DNA of 64,000 nt from Marimicrobium sp913061115 (GTDB taxonomy: Bacteria > Pseudomonadota > Gammaproteobacteria > Pseudomonadales > Halieaceae), in assembly GCF_047729875.1 (NCBI RefSeq), contig NZ_CP159826.1:3038001-3102000 (forward strand), in the 5' to 3' direction. The notes under the pieces are model-generated. The model had not been told where the DNA came from. It ran no database searches and worked only from the letters and a program-made list of their open reading frames with translations. Shown piece after piece: positions 1-8,776 of the stretch (within the stretch, counting starts at the first letter, position 1; each line of letters starts with the position of its first letter). Made by a program: the position numbers and the translations under genes.

Positions 1-92
1 AAACACCGCAGCCTCATAAGCCAGCACGCAACACACGGATGCTCATTGAACTACCATCGTGGCAACTCAACAAGCACTCTATTGCGTTTACG

Positions 93-1220
93 TTAGCTGG
101 CGGCAAAGCGGGCGGTATGGTGATCCGTGCTGCCAAACGAAAATTGAATCGCGGTAAGGCGCTTAAAATAATGTCCGACATCAAGCTCGTCGGTGACACC
201 AATGCCCCCGTGAATTTGAATCGACTCTTCGCCCACCAGTCGCGCCGCCTTGCCAATGCGGCTTTTAGCGGCCGACACCGCTTTAGGTGCATGTCCACTT
301 AGGCTGTCCATCTCCATCGCTGCCATGAGCAAAATAGATTTGGCCTGGGCAAGCTCTATAAACATATTCGCCATGCGATGTTGCAGTGCCTGAAAGGTTG
401 AAAGTGTCACCTTGAATTGCTTGCGAATTTTACTGTATTCGACTGTTTTCATCAGCGACATTTCCATGGCGCCAACCGCTTCTGCACAGACCGCTAGAGC
501 TGCCTTATCAACAGTCATTTCAATCACCTCAATGGCTTCACCTACATTACCTAATAGGTTGCTTGCAGGAAGCGCAACATTATCAAACCAAATATCTGCC
601 GCTCGCTGGCCATCGACACTGGCATAACACTCGCGGCGAACACCTGGCGTGCTGGCATCGACCCAAACCAGACTGATCCCTTCGCGATCGCAAGATTCAC
701 CAGACGTGCGCACTGAGACCAGAATTTTTTCAGCTGCTGCGCCATTCAATACCACCGACTTATGCCCGTTAAGTACCATCTCGTCGCCATTGATCACGGC
801 GCTACATTGCACGTTAGACAGTTCATAGCGGCTTTGTGGTTCAGCATAGGCAAAAGCCAATTGCAGCGATCCTTCCATGAGTGGCGCTAGCAGTGTCGCT
901 TTTTGTTCGCTGCTGCCAGCCTCGCTGATTACCGTACCCGCGAGTATGGTGTTGGCTAGAAATGGCTCGACCAGCAAGCCTTTGCCAAACTCTTGCATGG
1001 CCACGATCAAATCAACCGCGCTACCGCCAAAACCGCCGTCGTCTTCTTTAAAGGGTATGGTCAACCAGCCGAGCTCGGCAAAGAGTTGCCAATGCTCAGC
1101 GCTAAATCCTGTGGCACTTTTAGCAATAGCTTGGCGGCTATCCCAATCATAGTCTTGGCTAATAAATTTACTGACGCTTTGTTGCAGCATCTGCTGTTCT
1201 TCACTGTATGAAAAATCCAT
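93..1220 (-). CDS. acyl-CoA dehydrogenase, small-subunit type
   Basis: A 375-residue flavoprotein of the acyl-CoA dehydrogenase family, which introduces a 2,3 double bond into acyl-CoA thioesters. The start is placed at MDFSYSEEQQ, the usual N-terminus of the family, not at a further upstream in-frame codon. The C-terminal signature IQIHGGIGVT begins near residue 334. Where MCAD-type enzymes carry the catalytic Glu (YEGT motif), this protein reads QFSFGSTDHH, so the usual base is missing. It begins 13 bases after the stop of the 403-residue dehydrogenase upstream, in the same direction. Such adjacent long/short pairs occur in alpha2beta2 enzymes (pimeloyl-CoA dehydrogenase PimC/PimD, steroid FadE pairs) with one catalytic chain per pair. 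The heteromer and its substrate are inferences. Confidence 0.88.
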   Translation of the reverse strand: MDFSYSEEQQMLQQSVSKFISQDYDWDSRQAIAKSATGFSAEHWQLFAELGWLTIPFKEDDGGFGGSAVDLIVAMQEFGKGLLVEPFLANTILAGTVISEAGSSEQKATLLAPLMEGSLQLAFAYAEPQSRYELSNVQCSAVINGDEMVLNGHKSVVLNGAAAEKILVSVRTSGESCDREGISLVWVDASTPGVRRECYASVDGQRAADIWFDNVALPASNLLGNVGEAIEVIEMTVDKAALAVCAEAVGAMEMSLMKTVEYSKIRKQFKVTLSTFQALQHRMANMFIELAQAKSILLMAAMEMDSLSGHAPKAVSAAKSRIGKAARLVGEESIQIHGGIGVTDELDVGHYFKRLTAIQFSFGSTDHHTARFAAS

Positions 1221-1233
1221 TGTCTTTCCCCGC

Positions 1234-2445
1234 TTACAGGCCGAGTACGGCTTTGCAGATAATATTGGTTTGAATTTCGTTACTGCCGCCATAAATAGTG
1301 GCTTTGCGGTTATTGAAGTAAGTGGGTGCACTGCCAGCCGCTTGATCAGGACCAATCGCTACACCCTCAAATCCCTGTAGAAACTGATCACGAACAAAAG
1401 GTAGCGCGTAATAGCCTGCCAATTCCACATTAAGCATATCGATGGCCTGTTGTATTTCAGTACCTTTTATTTTCAAAATAGACGACTCAGGCCCTGGCGC
1501 CTTCCCCGTACTCACCTCAGCCAATGTCTTGAGCTCGGTGTACTCAAGAGCCAACAATTCAATTTCTAACTCAGCAACTTTTTGCTGCCAAGCGGAATTA
1601 TCGCTCAACATAGTCTTAGTGCCCGATAGGCCATCGCTAGTGTGCGCCGCTTTTTCTTTCAGGTCTTGCAGGCGTTTTTTACTTTTGGCAACACCGGCAA
1701 TATTTGTGCGCTCATGGGTCAGTAATACCTTGGCATAGGTCCAACCTTTGCCTTCTTCGCCAATCAGGTTTTCTGCTGGCACGCGCACATTATCAAAATG
1801 TACTTCATTAACCTCGGGCGAACCGTCCAACAAATAAATAGGCGAAAGATTAATACCTGGCGTTTTCATATTAATCAATAAAAAGGAGATAGCATTTTGA
1901 TTTTTAACATCAGCAGCACCGGTGCGAACTAAGCAAAATATCCAATCGGCATGCTGGCCCAGTGTGGTCCAAGTTTTGGTGCCATTTACCACGTATTCAT
2001 CGCCGTCGCGTATTGCTGTTGTTTTTAATGACGCCAAATCAGATCCTGCATTGGGCTCGGAATAACCCTGACACCACCAAACGTTACTCGCAAGAATATC
2101 CGGCAAAAAGCGCTGCTTCTGTTCTTCGTTGCCATACAGATAAATAACCGGTGCGACCATTTTTAATCCAAAGGCTATCACTTCTGGGGCGCCGACTTTT
2201 GCGCACTCGTTATCAAAAATATACTTTTGCGTCGGCGTCCAGCCAGTACCGCCAAACTCAACCGGCCAGTTAGTCGCCGCCCAGCCTTTTTTGGCCAGAA
2301 TTTTCTGCCAGGTCACAAAGTCGTCTTTGGTCAGCTCAATGCTGTTGGCCGCTTTATCTCGGATGTCGCTAGGAAGCTCCGCTGCCAAAAATGCACTGAC
2401 TTCTTGCTGGAATGTCAGCTCCTCTGCGGAAAAATCTATATTCAT
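1234..2445 (-). CDS. acyl-CoA dehydrogenase, large-subunit type
   Basis: A 403-residue acyl-CoA dehydrogenase resembling large subunits of heteromeric enzymes (PimC-like). The start at MNIDFSAEEL is preceded by an AGAGGA ribosome binding site; 14 further in-frame codons upstream lack one. GYSEPNAGSD (127-136) is the FAD/substrate region and IYGGSNEIQ lies near the C-terminus. Glu245 in LTHERT is at the position used as catalytic base by isovaleryl-CoA-type enzymes, while the MCAD-type Glu position is Gly (IYGGS). The gene leads a two-gene unit with the small-subunit gene 13 bases downstream. The substrate is unknown; the family often acts on dicarboxyl-CoA, branched or steroid side-chain CoA esters. 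Confidence 0.88.
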   Translation of the reverse strand: MNIDFSAEELTFQQEVSAFLAAELPSDIRDKAANSIELTKDDFVTWQKILAKKGWAATNWPVEFGGTGWTPTQKYIFDNECAKVGAPEVIAFGLKMVAPVIYLYGNEEQKQRFLPDILASNVWWCQGYSEPNAGSDLASLKTTAIRDGDEYVVNGTKTWTTLGQHADWIFCLVRTGAADVKNQNAISFLLINMKTPGINLSPIYLLDGSPEVNEVHFDNVRVPAENLIGEEGKGWTYAKVLLTHERTNIAGVAKSKKRLQDLKEKAAHTSDGLSGTKTMLSDNSAWQQKVAELEIELLALEYTELKTLAEVSTGKAPGPESSILKIKGTEIQQAIDMLNVELAGYYALPFVRDQFLQGFEGVAIGPDQAAGSAPTYFNNRKATIYGGSNEIQTNIICKAVLGL

Positions 2446-3074
2446 GTTCTCGTATCCTCTCTTTTCGCGCACTAAAAAATTTCGCACGCATTATGCCAAT
2501 ATCTGGTCTAGATTGGTAGTGTCTGCATATTTGTGCTTATGGGGCCGGCGACCAAAAGTATGGCAGCTGTGTAGTCCCAGCCTCTCCTGATTCGCTGCGC
2601 GCATTATGGGTGTTGCGCTGACCCTGTGCGGCACGTCGCTTCCCTCCACTCAGGGCAGACAACCAGACTTTCAGCGTCAGACACTGGCGTGGAAGTCCAT
2701 CGGTCTGTCTTGCTACCGTGGAGGAGGATTGCCCCCACTGTTTTTTGACCTTCGGTCCCAATTTGTATACCTTCACCTCTGCTTTTGTGATCATTGAAGC
2801 ACAGCTCAAGTACATCCTGAATGCACTAAATACTGTGAAAGTAAAAAATATCGCCAGCTTCACCGTCGATAGACAGAAAATCGCTCCCTATAACGAGAGG
2901 TTGCAGTCTTCCTTGCAGAGAACAGTTTGGAACAGTGGCGGATGTGTGAGTTATTTTATTGATAAAAATGGACGAAATAGCACTAATTGGCCTTGGACAA
3001 CCTTTTACAGGCGACTGCCCTGAAGAAAGTTCAAGCTGACCGACGATACTGCTAAAATCTAGGGAAATCGAACA
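2446..3074. other. gene-free intergenic region with imperfect hairpin
   Basis: No convincing coding frame lies in these 629 bases; the longest frames have no recognisable domain or ribosome binding site. The dehydrogenase pair (minus) and the DUF4345-like gene (plus) diverge from it. Bases 2656-2707 form a long imperfect inverted repeat: CAGAC with GTCTG outside, GACTTTC with GGAAGTC inside. An AGAT/ATCT, CCA/TGG dyad at 2496-2517 lies in the likely promoter region of the dehydrogenase pair and could be an operator. The block 2545-2775 could be a degraded interspersed repeat, which I cannot test here. Confidence 0.5.
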
Positions 3075-3452
3075 ATGAACAGCTTACTACGCGCATTGGT
3101 GGCCTTGCCGGCCATAGGGTTTTTAGTAATAGGCCTGCGCTGGGCCATAGACCCCTCTAGCGCTGCCTCTGACTTGGGCATGACACTACTGTCCGGCGTG
3201 GGACGCAGTTCTCAGATTGGCGATGTCGGCGCTCTATTTCTTTCGATGGGCAGCATGATCTTGATCGCCCTGACCACGGGGCAACGCAGCTGGTTTTATG
3301 CCCCTGCACTGATGCTGTCGCTTATTGCAGTATTGCGTATCCTGGCTTGGTTATTGCACGGCGCCGCACTCACATTGGACATGATTATCCTTGAAGTCAT
3401 AGTGGCATCATTGCTGCTGTTGGCGTCTTCTAGGCTTTCACGGGAGACATAA
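3075..3452 (+). CDS. small integral membrane protein (DUF4345-like)
   Basis: A 125-residue, very hydrophobic protein with about four predicted membrane segments (roughly residues 8-24, 50-68, 74-92 and 97-117). The overall pattern, including the GRSSQIGDVGALFLSMG stretch around the second segment, resembles the DUF4345 family of inner-membrane proteins of unknown function. The start follows GGGAAATCGAACA, a weak ribosome binding site. The sulfatase gene begins three bases after its stop, so the two are probably co-transcribed, and the protein may act with the sulfatase at the membrane. No catalytic motif is visible. Confidence 0.7.
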   Translation: MNSLLRALVALPAIGFLVIGLRWAIDPSSAASDLGMTLLSGVGRSSQIGDVGALFLSMGSMILIALTTGQRSWFYAPALMLSLIAVLRILAWLLHGAALTLDMIILEVIVASLLLLASSRLSRET

Positions 3453-3455
3453 CGT

Positions 3456-5237
3456 TTGGCACGACTGAGCAACATAGGGCATCAGTGTTTTTTTAGCCTG
3501 CTACTGGTCATCACCAGTGTATGCCAGAGTTCGATGGCACAGGCTACACGCCCTAATATCGTACTGATACTGGCAGACGATCTGGGGTTCAGTGACATTG
3601 CACCCTATGGCAGTGAAATACATACCCCAGCCCTTAGTGCGCTGGCTGAACAGGGCGTGAGTTTCACCAATTACCATACCGCCGCCAGCTGTGCACCGAC
3701 GCGAGGCATGTTACTCACAGGTGTCGACAGCCATCGTAACGGCGTTCCCAATATTCCGGAGACCATTCCACCCGAACAAGCAGAGCATGCCAACTACCGC
3801 GGTACACTCGGACACAATGTGGTCACCATCGCCAGCTTACTGCAGGATTCAGGTTACCATACCTATATGGCTGGCAAGTGGCATCTGGGCAAGACGCCCG
3901 ATCTACTCCCGTTTCGTCGCGGCTTTGAACGCACAGTGACCATGGCCGATACGGGCGCTGATAACTGGGAGCAGAAGCCCTATATTCCGATCTACGAGAA
4001 AGCCAACTGGTTTGCCGATGGGGAAGAATATACATTACCGAAGGATTTTTACTCTTCACGTTTTCTGGTGGACAAAACCATTGCGTTCATTGCCTCCAAC
4101 GCCTCAGATGGACAGCCTTTTTTCGCCTATTTACCTTTTCAGGCTGTGCACATACCGGTACAGGCGCCGCAGGAATTTACGGATAAATATATGGGTGTCT
4201 ACGATGCCGGCTGGGAAGCGCTGCGCAAGCAACGTCGGGCTCGAGCACAAGAATTAGGAATCATACCACCCGGCATCGCCATGGTGGACGCGTCCACCAC
4301 CAACGACTGGGGCGCATATACAATCGATGAGCAACGTTATCATGCCAAACGCATGGCTGTTTACGCCGGCATGATCGATGCAATGGATCACAATATCGGG
4401 CGGCTTGTCACCTTTCTTAAAGATACTGATCAATACGAAAATACAGTGTTTATCTTCACTTCCGACAATGGCAGTGAGGCGTCTGGCGTAGACTACCCTC
4501 GCGCTCTTCCGGTGCGAATCAGTCTTGCGCTGCAAGATTATACTACTGACTACGACACGCTTGGACTAAAAGGTAGCTTCAATACGATTGGCCCAAGCTT
4601 CGCCAGTGCCGCCGCTTCCCCCCTCTCCTATTACAAATTCTATGCCGGTGAAGGCGGAATGCGCGTACCTCTTATTATGGCGGGAAAATCAATTCCTCAA
4701 CAGCCACAGCTATTAAACGCATTTGCCTATGTCACTGATATTCCTGCCACCATCTTGGATATAGCTAACGTCGATCCGCCGGCCAACCGCTATGGTGGTC
4801 GACCGATAGAATCTATGACTGGACGCAGCCTTCTACCCCTGATTCACGGTCAGGTCGAGCGCGTTTACTCAGAGACTGATGTTATTGGCTATGAATTGGG
4901 AGGTAACGCGGCACTATTTCAAGGGGACTACAAGATCGTCCTCAACGATGCTCCAGCGGGTGACAATAAATGGCATCTGTACAATATTGTGGCTGACCCA
5001 GGCGAGACTGACGACTTGAGCAAACAAATGCCAAAACGCTTGCAGGAGATGCTCGACCATTATCAGGAGTACGCTCTAAAAAACAGTGTATTGCCCCTCC
5101 CCGCGAACTATAACCCTTGGCGGCAGAGCGTGTATAATGGCATTCTGAGCCGCTTTCGATTACAGATACTGCTGGCAGTACTGGTTTTATTCATCCTTGT
5201 TCTGTTTTTTACTGCGTATCGCTCACGGAGGCAGTGA
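3456..5237 (+). CDS. exported sulfatase with C-terminal membrane anchor
   Basis: A 593-residue type I sulfatase (alkaline phosphatase superfamily) that hydrolyses sulfate esters. It starts with TTG three bases after the previous gene. Residues 1-30 form a signal peptide ending near SSMAQA. ILADDLG (38-44) supplies metal-binding Asp residues, and SCAPTRG has Cys79 in the C-x-P-T-R sulfatase signature, the cysteine converted to formylglycine. FTSDNGSE is the later metal-binding motif. The C-terminus has a hydrophobic segment (about 565-587) followed by YRSRRQ, a topology for anchoring the periplasmic domain to the inner membrane. A formylglycine-generating enzyme is required but not present in this window. 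The substrate cannot be told from sequence. Confidence 0.9.
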   Translation: MARLSNIGHQCFFSLLLVITSVCQSSMAQATRPNIVLILADDLGFSDIAPYGSEIHTPALSALAEQGVSFTNYHTAASCAPTRGMLLTGVDSHRNGVPNIPETIPPEQAEHANYRGTLGHNVVTIASLLQDSGYHTYMAGKWHLGKTPDLLPFRRGFERTVTMADTGADNWEQKPYIPIYEKANWFADGEEYTLPKDFYSSRFLVDKTIAFIASNASDGQPFFAYLPFQAVHIPVQAPQEFTDKYMGVYDAGWEALRKQRRARAQELGIIPPGIAMVDASTTNDWGAYTIDEQRYHAKRMAVYAGMIDAMDHNIGRLVTFLKDTDQYENTVFIFTSDNGSEASGVDYPRALPVRISLALQDYTTDYDTLGLKGSFNTIGPSFASAAASPLSYYKFYAGEGGMRVPLIMAGKSIPQQPQLLNAFAYVTDIPATILDIANVDPPANRYGGRPIESMTGRSLLPLIHGQVERVYSETDVIGYELGGNAALFQGDYKIVLNDAPAGDNKWHLYNIVADPGETDDLSKQMPKRLQEMLDHYQEYALKNSVLPLPANYNPWRQSVYNGILSRFRLQILLAVLVLFILVLFFTAYRSRRQ

Positions 5238-5305
5238 ATCGGACAACGCGTCGGACGCCGGCCAGCCCTTCATCGACACTTTTTGACACGTTAAGGAGCC
5301 CATCT

Positions 5306-6490
5306 ATGTCGGTAAAAATTGGAACACCGCTGAGTCAAACCGCAAAAAAAGTGCTTTTATGCGGTGCCGGCGAACTCGGGAAAGAAGTGGCCATTGAGCT
5401 ACAGCGACTGGGTGTCGAGGTTATCGCTGTCGATCGTTATGCCAATGCACCTGCGATGCAAGTCGCTCACCGCTCCCACGTGGTCGACATGCTCGATGGC
5501 CAGGCATTGCGCAATGTCATTGAATTGGAAAAGCCCGATTTAGTCGTACCCGAAATAGAAGCGATTGCGACCGACACCTTGGCTGAACTGGAGCGCGAAG
5601 GCTTCACCATTATTCCCACTGCAAAAGCGACCCAACTGACCATGAATCGCGAAGGAATACGTCGCCTCGCGGCAGAAGAACTCGGGCTGAAAACCAGTGC
5701 CTATCGCTTCGCTCAAACTGAAAAAGAGTATCTGGAAGCTGTAAGCGACATTGGTCTACCCTGCGTCATTAAGCCCATCATGAGTTCCTCTGGCAAGGGG
5801 CAATCTCTACTCAAAACCGAGGCTGATATCGATGCAGCATGGCACTATGCGCAGGAAGGTGGTCGCGCAGGCAAAGGGAAGGTGATTATAGAGGGCTTTG
5901 TTGATTTTGATTTTGAAATAACGCTGCTCACCGTACGACATCGCGATGGCACCTCCTTTTGCGCCCCCATCGGACATCGGCAGGAAGGCGGTGATTACCA
6001 AGAATCTTGGCAACCACAAGCAATGACCACGTCAGCATTATCGGCCGCACAAGCTATGGCTAAAAAAGTCACCACGGCTCTGGGCGGCAAGGGCCTGTTT
6101 GGGGTGGAGCTCTTTATTAAGGGTGATGAGGTTATTTTTAGCGAAGTATCACCACGCCCGCACGATACTGGACTCGTCACGCTGGTCTCTCAGGACCTGT
6201 CTGAGTTTGCACTGCATGCGCGGGCGATACTAGATTTACCCATCCCAGCGATTCAACAAAATGGACCCAGTGCATCGAGTGTCATTTTGGTTCCTGGTGA
6301 AAGTCAGAATGTCCAATTTGGCAACCTTGAAAAGGCCCTTTCGATCGAGAATACGCAGCTGCGTTTGTTTGGCAAACCGGAAGTGTCCGGCTTGCGCCGC
6401 ATGGGAGTTGCTCTGGCGACTGCCACTTCGATTGAGGAGGCGCGAACTAATGCCAACGCTTGTGCGACTGCAGTGACAGTTATGCTATGA
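5306..6490 (+). CDS. purT: formate-dependent GAR transformylase PurT
   Basis: Formate-dependent phosphoribosylglycinamide formyltransferase, an ATP-grasp enzyme that makes formyl-GAR from GAR, formate and ATP in purine synthesis. At 394 residues it is close to the usual family length (about 390). The start at MSVKIGTPLS has AAGGAG 8 bases upstream; the longer frame overlapping the sulfatase by 4 bases has no equivalent site. GAGELGKEV forms the N-terminal nucleotide-fold loop, SSSGKGQS is the ATP-grasp glycine-rich loop and EVSPRPHDTG is the conserved C-terminal metal/ATP motif. It uses formate directly, unlike PurN, which uses formyl-tetrahydrofolate. Confidence 0.96.
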   Translation: MSVKIGTPLSQTAKKVLLCGAGELGKEVAIELQRLGVEVIAVDRYANAPAMQVAHRSHVVDMLDGQALRNVIELEKPDLVVPEIEAIATDTLAELEREGFTIIPTAKATQLTMNREGIRRLAAEELGLKTSAYRFAQTEKEYLEAVSDIGLPCVIKPIMSSSGKGQSLLKTEADIDAAWHYAQEGGRAGKGKVIIEGFVDFDFEITLLTVRHRDGTSFCAPIGHRQEGGDYQESWQPQAMTTSALSAAQAMAKKVTTALGGKGLFGVELFIKGDEVIFSEVSPRPHDTGLVTLVSQDLSEFALHARAILDLPIPAIQQNGPSASSVILVPGESQNVQFGNLEKALSIENTQLRLFGKPEVSGLRRMGVALATATSIEEARTNANACATAVTVML

Positions 6491-6500
6491 CCCTAAAAAA

Positions 6501-6568
6501 CTAACGCGGACAATACGTGTTAGACGTTCCGGATTATCTTAGCCTTTTAAGCAAGACCCGGAACATCT
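6501..6568. terminator. two consecutive hairpins between convergent genes
   Basis: CTAACGCG (6501-6508) pairs with CGTGTTAG (6516-6523), with one G-U, around a 7-base loop. GTTCCGG (6526-6532) pairs with CCGGAAC (6558-6564). They lie between the ends of purT (plus) and the YeaQ-like gene (minus). Neither has a clear T-run, so an intrinsic terminator is only possible. Confidence 0.3.
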
Positions 6569-6582
6569 AGCCAGAAAAGTAC

Positions 6583-6828
6583 TTATGCCTTCTTGATGAT
6601 TCCGACAATAAACAGCAGTACTACCGCTCCAAATGTAGCTGTCAGAATTGTCCCGAGGAGGGAGCCCTCATCAAAAATGCCGACCATAGCGAGCAGCCAA
6701 CTACCGATAAATGAACCCACGATGCCGATCACTATATTGGCGAGCAAGCCAAATCCTTGGCCGGTCATGATAACACTGCCCAACCAGCCAGCCACTGCGC
6801 CTATTGCAAGAACGATTAAAATTTCCAT
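6583..6828 (-). CDS. GlsB/YeaQ/YmgE-family membrane protein
   Basis: An 81-residue, glycine-rich, highly hydrophobic protein of the transglycosylase-associated (GlsB/YeaQ/YmgE) family. It has three probable membrane segments (about 2-20, 29-47 and 57-78) with small-residue patterns such as GAVAGWLGS and GIVGSFIGSWLL. Family members are commonly stress-induced inner-membrane proteins of unknown mechanism. An AGGGAGAATCAAT ribosome binding site precedes the ATG. It stands alone, convergent with purT. Confidence 0.88.
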   Translation of the reverse strand: MEILIVLAIGAVAGWLGSVIMTGQGFGLLANIVIGIVGSFIGSWLLAMVGIFDEGSLLGTILTATFGAVVLLFIVGIIKKA

Positions 6829-7117
6829 ATTGATTCTCCCTATAATTATTAGATAGAAAAACTTTTAAACCTGTCATAACAAAAGGTCCAACGCATCTAG
6901 CATAGTGAAAATACCCTAGCTCGTAAAGGGAATGATTGAGCGGTTAAATGCGCGCCCAGTTCAACTCTACAGCCTCTTTCACATTCATATTAAAGAACGC
7001 CTCAAGACGCTGCTAAACATTGGCTCAACAGGTACTATTCAACTCAGTTGTGGCCTTTTAGGCTCGACACTTAATGTTATTCAGCCACAAAGAAAGCCAC
7101 CATCGGTACTGAACAGT

Positions 7118-8677
7118 ATGAAAACAAATATTGGACTGTTTCTAAAAAAACGTGCAGAAATCTGCCCCAACCGGGAAGCCTTTGTGGAGTTCGAGCGCAA
7201 TCGTCGCTTCACCTTCGCCGAGCTAAACGGGCGAGCAAACCGAGTGGCCAACGGCCTCCTCGACAGTGGTATCCGTCCGGGTGACAGGGTCACCACTCTG
7301 CTGAAGAACGGTATCGAATTTGTCGAGACTTACTTTGCTATCGCAAAGATCGGCGCCGTGATGGTGCCGATCAACTGGCGCCTAGTGGCGGGAGAAATCA
7401 GTTATATCTTGCAAAACTCTGGGGCCAAAGCGCTGGTGTATGACTCGGACTTTGACGCAACGGTTAATAGTCTACAAGGTGGCGCACAGGGCGAGCTTCC
7501 TGTGGAGCAATGGATCCGCCGCGAAAATAGCGACACAGGCACCCCGGACTGGGCAATGGATTATGATACGTTTGTCGGTTCTTTCCCCCCACAGGAACCC
7601 CCTGTCGGCGCATGGGACGATGACAATCTGTTTATTATGTATACCTCCGGCACTACAGGGCGCCCCAAAGGCGTCGTACACAGCCATAACGGCATGCTCT
7701 GGTCACAGCTGACGAGCATGTCGACCTCCGACATGCGTGATGGTGACCGCTGGCTGCTAGCGCTACCGATGTTTCATGTGGGCTGTCTCAGCCCAACCTC
7801 GCTGCTGGTGCATCGCGGCGGCGCCGGGGTCATCATGCGGGAGCTAGAGGTCGGGGCGATGTTTCGCTGTATCGAACAAGAAAAGGTCACCATATTTATG
7901 GCGGTACCGGCCCTGCTTCAGTTCATGCTGGCAGCGCCGGAGCGGGACCAGTGCGATATCTCCTCGGTGCGCTGGATCGCCACGGGTGCCGCACCTGTGC
8001 CGGTTTCCCTGCTCCATGAGTACGAGGCATTGGGCATTAGCATTTTTCAGGCCTATGGTCTCACCGAATCCTGTGGCCCAGGGACTCTATTACTCCCCGA
8101 AGACGGCGAAGCCAAAGTCGGCTCCTGCGGTCGCCCGCAGATGCATACCGAGATCAATATCATCGACTCAGATGGCAACACCATTCCCATGGGATCCGAC
8201 CAAGCCGGTGAATTACTGGTGGGTGGACGACACCTAATGAAAGAGTACTGGAACAACCCGCAGGCCACCGCAGAAACGCTGATCGATGGCTGGCTGCATA
8301 CGGGGGACATCTGCACCTGGGATGCGGAGGGTTTCGTTACCATCTGCGACCGCATGAAAGACATGATCATTTCCGGTGGCGAAAACATCTATCCTGCGGA
8401 ACTGGAGAATATTCTTGCCGCCTGCCCGGAGGTTCAGGAAGCAGCCGTAATTGGCGTAGCCTCACAAAAATGGGGTGAAACACCATTGGCGCTGATCGTT
8501 GCTGCAGCGGGCACTGCCCCAACCGCGGAGTCCCTAAAAGCCTACTGCAAAGAAAACCTGGCTGGCTATAAAGTGCCACAGCTGTATGAACTGGTAGAAA
8601 CCCTACCCCGAAATCCTTCGGGAAAATTGCTAAAGCCCGAACTGCGAAAACAGTTCCCCGGGCCTGCTCCGTTTTAG
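7118..8677 (+). CDS. AMP-forming acyl-CoA ligase
   Basis: A 519-residue member of the ANL superfamily that activates a carboxylic acid through an acyl-adenylate to its CoA thioester. YTSGTTGRPKG is the AMP-binding P-loop, GWLHTGDI the adenine/hinge region, DRMKDMIISGGENIYP the A8 motif, and NPSGKLLK holds the C-terminal catalytic lysine. The start MKTNIGLFLKKRAE is chosen because the 62 residues that could precede it have no family resemblance. The 289 bases upstream (6829-7117) show no gene. The nearest relatives by motif are medium/long-chain and aromatic acid ligases; the substrate is not decided. A second ligase at 10326-11936 suggests that this region feeds several acids into CoA-dependent degradation. 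Confidence 0.9.
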   Translation: MKTNIGLFLKKRAEICPNREAFVEFERNRRFTFAELNGRANRVANGLLDSGIRPGDRVTTLLKNGIEFVETYFAIAKIGAVMVPINWRLVAGEISYILQNSGAKALVYDSDFDATVNSLQGGAQGELPVEQWIRRENSDTGTPDWAMDYDTFVGSFPPQEPPVGAWDDDNLFIMYTSGTTGRPKGVVHSHNGMLWSQLTSMSTSDMRDGDRWLLALPMFHVGCLSPTSLLVHRGGAGVIMRELEVGAMFRCIEQEKVTIFMAVPALLQFMLAAPERDQCDISSVRWIATGAAPVPVSLLHEYEALGISIFQAYGLTESCGPGTLLLPEDGEAKVGSCGRPQMHTEINIIDSDGNTIPMGSDQAGELLVGGRHLMKEYWNNPQATAETLIDGWLHTGDICTWDAEGFVTICDRMKDMIISGGENIYPAELENILAACPEVQEAAVIGVASQKWGETPLALIVAAAGTAPTAESLKAYCKENLAGYKVPQLYELVETLPRNPSGKLLKPELRKQFPGPAPF

Positions 8678-8776
8678 CAAAGCACCCAACGCCGGTGCAT
8701 ATTGGCCGACAGTTGAGAGAGACCGCAAGAAAGTCGCGGCACTTTAGTGCTGATTTTTAGGGGCTATAGCCAGTCG

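Noticed and set aside
2537..2863. 108-residue frame on the minus strand in the gene-free block
   Set aside because: No ribosome binding site, no recognisable domain, and repeat-like composition; treated as noncoding.
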